From positions 124,001 through 188,000 of the forward strand of contig NZ_JBAJEY010000004.1 of assembly GCF_039822285.1 (NCBI RefSeq): a stretch of 64,000 nucleotides of DNA, read 5' to 3'. This document shows, one piece after another, positions 59,088 to 64,000 of this stretch. Below the pieces are notes generated by a model that had not been told where the DNA came from, searched no databases, and saw nothing but the letters and a program-made list of their open reading frames with translations. A program made the position numbers and the translations under genes. The stretch's first letter is position 1. Each line of letters opens with the position of its first letter. The DNA is from Thiofaba sp039822285. GTDB lineage: Bacteria > Pseudomonadota > Gammaproteobacteria > Halothiobacillales > Halothiobacillaceae.

Positions 59088-60452
59088 TCAGTGCCCATGA
59101 TCGTGGTGCGCGGGAGCGCTTCCCAGCATGAGCTGGTATTGCAGGAAGACTTGGTTGAACGACTTGCGCACGGCATCAAACCGGCCATCGCCATCCACGT
59201 CCTCGGCCACCGGGACGTGCGCGCGGGAGAGTTGCAGGCGCAGTTTCTGCCGCGCATCGATGCGCCAGGTGGCCACGGCGGAAAGGCGGTTCATCTCCTC
59301 GAATTCGCTGGTCTGGCGCGGGCAGGGCTTGTCCTGGTAGGGCGGCAGGCAGTAGAGCGGCGAGCCGCTGCGCACCGCCTCGTGGGTGTGGCCCGCGAGA
59401 TCGTAGCGCAGGCCCACCTCCCAGCGCGGGGCGATGCCGTAGAGTGCCTGGACGACGAAGGCGTCCACGTGCAGTTCGCGCGGCATGCCGATGTTCCATG
59501 GCTTGGTGTCGTGGTAGGTCAGGGTCAAATCCTTGCTCTGGTAGTAATACTCGGCCGAGAGCTTGAAGTCCCCTTCGCCCTGCGTGCCACCGGCATGCCG
59601 GTGGTAGCCGAGATCCAGACCGGCGGTCCAGGTCTCCCCCTCCAGGGCGTGGTCAGCGTCGTTGATGCCGGGGTGGTAGGTGTGCAACTCCTGGTGTTGG
59701 CGTCCCTTGATGTAGGACAGGCCGCCAAAGACGTGATGCCCCTCGGCCGGCTCGAAACCGGACTTGAGGAACGTCGTCCACACCCGCGGCCAGTCCTTGT
59801 CTCCCTCGAAGGGCACGTCGATGCGTTTGCCGGTGGTGGTGAGGTAGCCCTGCGTGGGGCCGACATAGGCGGCGACTCCTTCGTTGCCGCCCGAGAGCGC
59901 CTCCACCCCCAGACGAAGGTCGAAGGGCAGCCTGGGCGACCAGTCGAACTGGAGGCCGTTGCCGCGCAGGCCACCGGCAAACAGCATCTGGTAGGGCAGG
60001 GCCTGATCGACGAAGTCCCACTCATGCGGGTGCAGGTTGTTCTGCTGGCCCACGTCGCTGTAGAAGCGTCCGCCCTTGAGCCTAAGCCCGGCAGGCAGGA
60101 AGTCCGTGCGCAGCCAGAACTCCTCCAGCTCACCGGCCTTGCCGTCGGTGGCGAAGCGGAAGGCGCCATCGAGTACCCCCTCCCATTCGGCGCGCAGCCC
60201 CAACTCCACCCCGCGCAGGTTCAACCCACGATCCAGGCCGCCGCCATGGCTGTGACCATCGCCATTGTCGCTGTGGACATTGAAGATGCCATTGGCGTTT
60301 TGGAGGTATTCCGTGCCGCGCCCACTCGCATCATCGCCATAGGCCACGGCGTCGATGACGGCCATTGGCGTGACCTTCAGCTCATCGGCGAGGGATGGGG
60401 CGGTCATGAGGCAGCTCAGTGCTGCAAATCCGAGGCGTTGGATCGTGAGCAT
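59088..60452 (-). CDS. His-rich outer-membrane beta-barrel protein, candidate zinc-uptake channel
   Basis: A 454-residue protein with a signal peptide (about 22 residues, ending PSLA) and alternating aromatic beta strands like a porin (LRLKGGRFYSDVGQQNN, FKLSAEYYYQSKDLTLTYH). Loops are rich in histidine: HSDNGDGHSHGGG near residue 62, HTYHPG, YHRHAGG and the C-terminal HHDHGH. The last residue is not Phe, unlike most porins. Together with the Zur box 21 bases before the ATG and the next gene zur, this suggests zinc capture or passage across the outer membrane under zinc starvation. No TonB-box or plug domain was seen. Confidence 0.72.
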   Translation of the reverse strand: MLTIQRLGFAALSCLMTAPSLADELKVTPMAVIDAVAYGDDASGRGTEYLQNANGIFNVHSDNGDGHSHGGGLDRGLNLRGVELGLRAEWEGVLDGAFRFATDGKAGELEEFWLRTDFLPAGLRLKGGRFYSDVGQQNNLHPHEWDFVDQALPYQMLFAGGLRGNGLQFDWSPRLPFDLRLGVEALSGGNEGVAAYVGPTQGYLTTTGKRIDVPFEGDKDWPRVWTTFLKSGFEPAEGHHVFGGLSYIKGRQHQELHTYHPGINDADHALEGETWTAGLDLGYHRHAGGTQGEGDFKLSAEYYYQSKDLTLTYHDTKPWNIGMPRELHVDAFVVQALYGIAPRWEVGLRYDLAGHTHEAVRSGSPLYCLPPYQDKPCPRQTSEFEEMNRLSAVATWRIDARQKLRLQLSRAHVPVAEDVDGDGRFDAVRKSFNQVFLQYQLMLGSAPAHHDHGH

Positions 60453-60472
60453 GGTGGGGCTTCATTTTGGTA

Positions 60473-60487
60473 TGTTATAAAATAACG
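60473..60487 (-). promoter_or_regulatory. Zur box
   Basis: TGTTATAAAATAACG contains GTTAT-AAA-ATAAC, a perfect 5-bp inverted repeat with a 3-base centre. It agrees with the enterobacterial Zur consensus TGTTATA-W-TATAACA in all core positions but one. It ends 21 bases before the start of the His-rich outer-membrane gene, where a bound repressor would block transcription. Confidence 0.82.
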
Positions 60488-60573
60488 TCATGATAACTAC
60501 TCCGTTCGGCAAGACAAGCTCGGACGGCGGGCGCCAGCACTCCACCCTGCGTTGTGACCCATTCATAAGCAAA

Positions 60574-60587
60574 ATCGTATATTCGAT
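60574..60587. promoter_or_regulatory. AT-rich imperfect palindrome before the metallo-hydrolase gene
   Basis: ATCGTAT-ATTCGAT pairs at 6 of 7 positions and lies about 82 bases upstream of the metallo-hydrolase ATG in a locally AT-rich part of the divergent spacer. A candidate operator or promoter element; no regulator family can be named with confidence. Confidence 0.3.
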
Positions 60588-60668
60588 AAGAAACTTGTCC
60601 TGTTCACGCTCCTCCCACGCCCTAGAATGACACGACGAAAACGAACGACGATTTGGGAGGAGAGGGAC

Positions 60669-61700
60669 ATGTCAGAACACCATTCCGCCGACCAGCAGCG
60701 CCGCGCCTTCCTGCGCGCGGTGGCCAGCGCCGCCGCCCTGGGGACCCTCAGCCTCCCCACCCTGGCCCCCCTGCAGGCCTTTGCCAAGGAGATGGAGATG
60801 GTGGTCAAGGGGCCGCCGGTGCCGGATATCCCGGCCAAGAAGCTCGGCAAGTACACCTATGTGGTGATCGCGCCGGACGGTTTCCCCAACCCGAAGAACC
60901 AGGGGATGATGAGTAACGTCACCTTCGTGGTGACCCAAAAGGGGGTGGTGATCCTCGACTCGGGGGCCTCGGTGCAGATTGGGGAGATGGCCCTCCGCCA
61001 GATCAGGAAGGTGACCGACAAGCCGGTCATCGCGGTGTTCAACACCCACTACCACGGCGATCACTGGTTGGGTAATCATGCCTTCGTCGAGGCCTACAAG
61101 GACATCCCCATCTACGCCCATCCGCTGACCACCTCGGCGATCAAGACCGGCCAGGGCGAGTTCTGGCAGCACCTGATGGAGCGCTCCACCGACAATGCCA
61201 CCCTTGGCACCATCGTCACCCCGCCGAACAAGGAGGTGAAGCATGGCGATGAGCTCAAGTTCGGCGAGGTGACCATCCGCTGCCATCACTATGGCAAGGC
61301 CCATACCCCGGCGGATGTCTGCTTCGAGATCGTCGAGGACAAGATCGTTCACGTCGGCGACGTGGCCATGGACCGCCGCATCGCCTTCATGGAGGACGGC
61401 TCCTACCTTGGCACCTTCAAGACCATGGATGAGCTGCAGAAGATCAAGCCCAAGCTCTGGCTGCCGGGCCATGGCCAGCCGGGGCCGGATGTGCTCAAGA
61501 ACAACCGTGAGCTGTTCGAGGGCATCTACGGTGCCTGTGTCGAGGCCGTCAAGCAGGGCAAGCCGCTCGAAGAGGCCAAGAGCATGGTGCTGGCCGACCC
61601 GCGGGTGAAGAAGTGGGCCCCCCAGACCAAGGGCTTCAACGAGAACATCGGCAATTACACCAGCCTCGCCTACACCGAGGCTGAGCAGGCGAACTTCTGA
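60669..61700 (+). CDS. Tat-exported metallo-beta-lactamase-fold hydrolase
   Basis: A 343-residue protein with a twin-arginine signal (QQRRAFLRAVASAAALGTL). The MBL metal site is FNTHYHGDHWLGNH, followed by a metal His in KAHTPADV, the Asp in HVGDVAMDRR and the His in LPGHGQPG. It resembles SoxH-like and quinoprotein-associated zinc hydrolases; the substrate is unknown. Tat export suggests folding with metal in the cytoplasm. The ATG at 60669 is preceded by GGGAGGAGAGGGAC. It is divergent from the Zur-controlled gene and followed by a terminator. Confidence 0.87.
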   Translation: MSEHHSADQQRRAFLRAVASAAALGTLSLPTLAPLQAFAKEMEMVVKGPPVPDIPAKKLGKYTYVVIAPDGFPNPKNQGMMSNVTFVVTQKGVVILDSGASVQIGEMALRQIRKVTDKPVIAVFNTHYHGDHWLGNHAFVEAYKDIPIYAHPLTTSAIKTGQGEFWQHLMERSTDNATLGTIVTPPNKEVKHGDELKFGEVTIRCHHYGKAHTPADVCFEIVEDKIVHVGDVAMDRRIAFMEDGSYLGTFKTMDELQKIKPKLWLPGHGQPGPDVLKNNRELFEGIYGACVEAVKQGKPLEEAKSMVLADPRVKKWAPQTKGFNENIGNYTSLAYTEAEQANF

Positions 61701-61773
61701 TCCTTCCCTCGCCCTGAATGACGAAACCTCGCCTCGTACAAGGCTGAATCGCCTCGACTCTCCCAGAAACAAC

Positions 61774-61805
61774 AACGCCCCGAAAACTCGGGGCGTTTTC
61801 TTTTT
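61774..61805. terminator. Bidirectional rho-independent terminator
   Basis: AACGCCCCGA/TCGGGGCGTT (10 bp, 4-base loop) followed by TTTTCTTTTT on the + strand. On the - strand it is followed by TTGTTGTTT, so it may serve both the metallo-hydrolase gene and the convergent transporter operon. Confidence 0.85.
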
Positions 61806-61862
61806 CAGGTCCGGCGTTTTGACATGGCCCATCGCAACGGGGGCGTTGGTGGCCGCAGGGAT

Positions 61863-62726
61863 TCAGGCGGCGACCTTCATCGGCCGCACCACGGGCGGGC
61901 GCAGCGGGTTGTAGTCCGCCGGAAGCTCGCCGAGGGTGATGAGCTTGGAGCGGCAGACCAAGAAGTCGACCAGGTGGTTGCGCAGGGCGTAGAAGTGTGG
62001 ATCGTGGTGCATCTCCTGACGCACGCGCGGCCTGGGCAGCGGGTTTTCCACGATCTCGGCGATCTTGGCGTATGGCCCGTTCGACATCAGCACGATCTTG
62101 TCGGCCAGCAGGATGGCCTCGTCCACGTCGTGGGTGATCATGAACACCGTCTGATGGGTGGCCGCGCAGATCTTCACCAGCTCGTCCTGGATCACGCCGC
62201 GGGTCAGGGCGTCCAGCGCGCCGAAAGGCTCGTCCATCAGCAGCATCTTCGGCTCGATGGCAAAGGCGCGGGCGATGCCGACGCGCTGCTTCATACCCCC
62301 GGAGAGCTGGTGGGGCTTCTTGTCCACCGCGTGGCCGAGGCCCACAAGCTCGATGTACTTCAGGCCATGCTCGCGCACCTTGTCTTTTGGCCACTCGGGC
62401 CAGCGCGCCTTGATCGCGAAGGCGACGTTTTCGATCACGCTCAGCCAAGGCATCAGGGCGTGGCTCTGGAACACCACGCCGCGGTCTAGGCTCGGGCCCT
62501 TCACCTCGCGGCCGTCCATGAACACGTGGCCTTCGGTGGCATCGTCGAGTCCCGCGAGGACGTTGAGGATGGTCGACTTGCCGCAGCCGGAGTGGCCGAT
62601 GATGCAGACGAACTCGCCCTTTTCGAAACCGAAGTGGATATTTTCGAACACGGTGACGGGTTCGCCGCCCGCCAGGGCGGGGAATACCTTCTTCAGGCCT
62701 TCGACCTTGAGGAATGGTTGGGTCAT
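61863..62726 (-). CDS. nrtD: Nitrate-type ABC transporter ATP-binding protein
   Basis: A 287-residue ABC ATPase of the NrtCD/SsuB/TauB group. Walker A is GHSGCGKST; the signature is LSGGMKQRVGIARAFA; Walker B is LLMDEPFGALDALT; the H-loop is MITHDVDEA. The C-terminal extension (NPLPRPRVRQEMHHDPHFYALRN) matches nitrate/cyanate-type ATPases. The ATG at 62726 lies 6 bases after the permease stop; the open frame continues upstream only as shadow of the permease gene. Confidence 0.92.
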   Translation of the reverse strand: MTQPFLKVEGLKKVFPALAGGEPVTVFENIHFGFEKGEFVCIIGHSGCGKSTILNVLAGLDDATEGHVFMDGREVKGPSLDRGVVFQSHALMPWLSVIENVAFAIKARWPEWPKDKVREHGLKYIELVGLGHAVDKKPHQLSGGMKQRVGIARAFAIEPKMLLMDEPFGALDALTRGVIQDELVKICAATHQTVFMITHDVDEAILLADKIVLMSNGPYAKIAEIVENPLPRPRVRQEMHHDPHFYALRNHLVDFLVCRSKLITLGELPADYNPLRPPVVRPMKVAA

Positions 62727-62731
62727 GGGAG

Positions 62732-63580
62732 TCACTCCTGGTAGGTCACAAGCTTGGTCAGCACGCCGAACACCATGTCGAGCAGCATGCCCACCACGCC
62801 GATCATGACGATGGCAAAGATCACGTTGGACAGGTTGAGGTTGTTCCACTCGTTCCACACGAAGTATCCGATGCCGGTGCCGCCGACGAGCATCTCGGCG
62901 GCCACGATCACAAGCCACGCAATGCCCATCGAGATGCGCATGCCGGTCAGGATAGTGGGCGCGGCGGCGGGCAGGATCACGCTGATGGCGGTCCTTAAGG
63001 GGCTCACCTCCAGGGTGCGGGCCACGTTCAGCCAGTCCTTCTTGACCGAGGAGACGCCGTGCGCGGTGTTGATCATCATCGGCCAGATCGAGCAGATGAA
63101 GATCACGAAGATCGAGGACAGGGAGGCGTCCTTGATCGTGTACAGCGCAAGCGGCATCCAGGCGAGCGGCGAGATCGGCTTCATGATCTGGATGTACGGG
63201 TTGAGCGCCTTGTACATCAGCGGCGACATGCCGATGACGAAGCCGAGTGGGATAGCGACGGCGGCGGCGAGCAGGAACCCCGCCAGCACCCGGGCTAGTG
63301 ACCAGGCGAGCTGGATGCCAATGCCCTTGTCGTTCGGGCCGTTGTCGTAGAACGGGTTGGCGAGCTGGCTGGCGATAGTCTCGCCCACGGTGCCCGGGGA
63401 GGGCAGGCCGGAGGCCTGTGCCGCCGCCCCGCCCATCAGTGCTGCGTACTCCGGATCGGCGTAGGTGGCGGCGGCTCCTCCTCCGGCCGCCGGGAGTGTC
63501 CCTAGTTGCCAAGCGCCGAGAAAGGCGATCAGCAGAACGAAAGAGACAATCGTCGCGCGGAAGCTGAGCGAGCGTGTCAT
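62732..63580 (-). CDS. nrtB: Nitrate-type ABC transporter permease
   Basis: A 282-residue BPD-type permease with about 6 helices. The EAA loop is recognisable in ARTLEVSPLRTAISVILPAAAPTILTGMRISMGIAW (key parts: LPAAAPTILTG and GIAWLVIVAAEML). A loop of about 60 residues after the first helix (ATYADPEYAALMGGAAAQASGLPSP in part) is longer than in SsuC/TauC. The ATG at 63580 abuts the stop of the binding protein gene. Confidence 0.92.
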   Translation of the reverse strand: MTRSLSFRATIVSFVLLIAFLGAWQLGTLPAAGGGAAATYADPEYAALMGGAAAQASGLPSPGTVGETIASQLANPFYDNGPNDKGIGIQLAWSLARVLAGFLLAAAVAIPLGFVIGMSPLMYKALNPYIQIMKPISPLAWMPLALYTIKDASLSSIFVIFICSIWPMMINTAHGVSSVKKDWLNVARTLEVSPLRTAISVILPAAAPTILTGMRISMGIAWLVIVAAEMLVGGTGIGYFVWNEWNNLNLSNVIFAIVMIGVVGMLLDMVFGVLTKLVTYQE

Positions 63581-63581
63581 G

Positions 63582-64000
63582 TCAGGTCCTCCGGATGGCG
63601 AAAGAATCGACGTATTCCTGCGGCCTGGCGGGGTCGAACACCTTGCCCATGATGGTGTGCTGCCTGGAGTTCGTCTCCGGTGCCTCGATCCCCATCTCCT
63701 TCAGACGCTTGCGCGCGTCGGTGGCGAGGAAGATCTGCTGGGCGATCTGCTGGTAGTCCACGTCCTGCTTGATGTAACCCCAGCGCTTGAGCTGGGTGAG
63801 GATCCACACGCCCATTGACTCCCACGGGAACGGGTCGAAGTCTGCACGGCCCGGCACGTTTTGCACGTGACCGAGGCCGTCAGCGAACTTGCCGGTCATC
63901 ACTTGCTGCAGCACGGGGATCGGCTGGTTCAGGTAGTTGGCCGGGGCGATGGCCTCGATGATGGCCGGCCGGTTCTCCGGCTTGTGTGCGTAGACCGTGG
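63582..64000 (-). CDS. nrtA: Nitrate-type ABC transporter substrate-binding protein, 5' part beyond window
   Basis: Only the C-terminal about 138 residues lie in the window; the frame is open at the right edge. The segments PGRADFDPFPWESMGVWILTQ, RWGYIKQDVDYQQIAQQIF and ATDARKRLKEMGI are characteristic of NrtA/NasF nitrate-binding proteins rather than of taurine or sulfonate binders; the related CmpA bicarbonate binder cannot be fully excluded. The stop is 2 bases before the permease ATG. With the next two genes it forms a binding-protein, permease, ATPase operon. Confidence 0.88.
   Translation of the reverse strand, partial: TVYAHKPENRPAIIEAIAPANYLNQPIPVLQQVMTGKFADGLGHVQNVPGRADFDPFPWESMGVWILTQLKRWGYIKQDVDYQQIAQQIFLATDARKRLKEMGIEAPETNSRQHTIMGKVFDPARPQEYVDSFAIRRT

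Noticed and set aside
61863..63512. A 549-codon frame that would fuse an arginine-rich N-terminus to the ABC ATPase
   Set aside because: The N-terminal half is the permease gene read in the wrong frame; the ATPase has its own ATG at 62726.

Overview
The window is GC-rich, densely packed chromosomal DNA of a free-living, Gram-negative, motile bacterium. It is most likely a gammaproteobacterium of the sulfur-oxidising or chemolithoautotrophic kind, judged from gene order and gene content only. Supporting signs are the yqgE-ruvX-pyrR-pyrB-pyrC' order, a complete core Pil-Chp twitching cluster, a ferrooxidans-type gshA next to gshB, an ahcY-metF pair behind an SAH riboswitch, a tkt-gap-pgk-pyk-fba cluster as often seen beside Calvin-cycle genes, and a beta-carbonic anhydrase. 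No RuBisCO, tRNA, rRNA, CRISPR array, prophage or transposase gene was found.

Layout. 1-3.9 kb: an AlgJ/AlgI/AlgF-like polysaccharide O-acetylation cassette plus a small SGNH protein. 4.0-6.1 kb: HIT protein and a MotA/MotB stator pair. 6.2-9.1 kb: TatD-like hydrolase, TcdA and a lipoprotein. 9.1-9.8 kb: terminator, a decayed mscS remnant and a dispersed repeat. 9.8-18.0 kb: a long leftward run pyrC'-pyrB-pyrR-ruvX-yqgE-tonB-apbE-gshB-gshA. 18.2-28.0 kb: pilG-pilH-pilI-pilJ-chpA-chpC without pilK or chpB. 28.0-35.1 kb: rsmE, bioA, nfeD-qmcA, metF-ahcY and metK. 35.1-36.9 kb: a palindromic repeat element, a PhnD-like binding protein and a thioredoxin-like protein. 37.0-44.1 kb: the carbon-metabolism cluster. 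44.3-47.5 kb: a small unknown protein and an MgtA-type ATPase.

47.5-54.1 kb is the most unusual part. It holds an ATP/ADP-translocase-like (NTT family) carrier, two exported beta-lactamase-fold serine hydrolases that converge and overlap, and a 960-residue protein with a signal peptide. That protein's phosphohistidine domain precedes its ATP-grasp domain, the order found in alpha-glucan, water dikinases. An exported ATP-dependent dikinase beside a nucleotide translocase suggests an undescribed envelope system. This is inference.

54.2-60.5 kb: a second copy of the palindromic element, then a leftward run bioD, can, purC, ykgJ-like, murI, DUF2789, methyltransferase, zur and a His-rich outer-membrane protein. 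A good Zur box lies in front of this run. 60.7-64 kb: a Tat-exported metallo-beta-lactamase-fold protein and an NrtABC-type (nitrate) ABC transporter cut by the right edge.

Starts were adjusted inward wherever a Shine-Dalgarno sequence, stop/start overlap or family alignment favoured a downstream codon. Family names come from motif recognition by eye; no database search was run.
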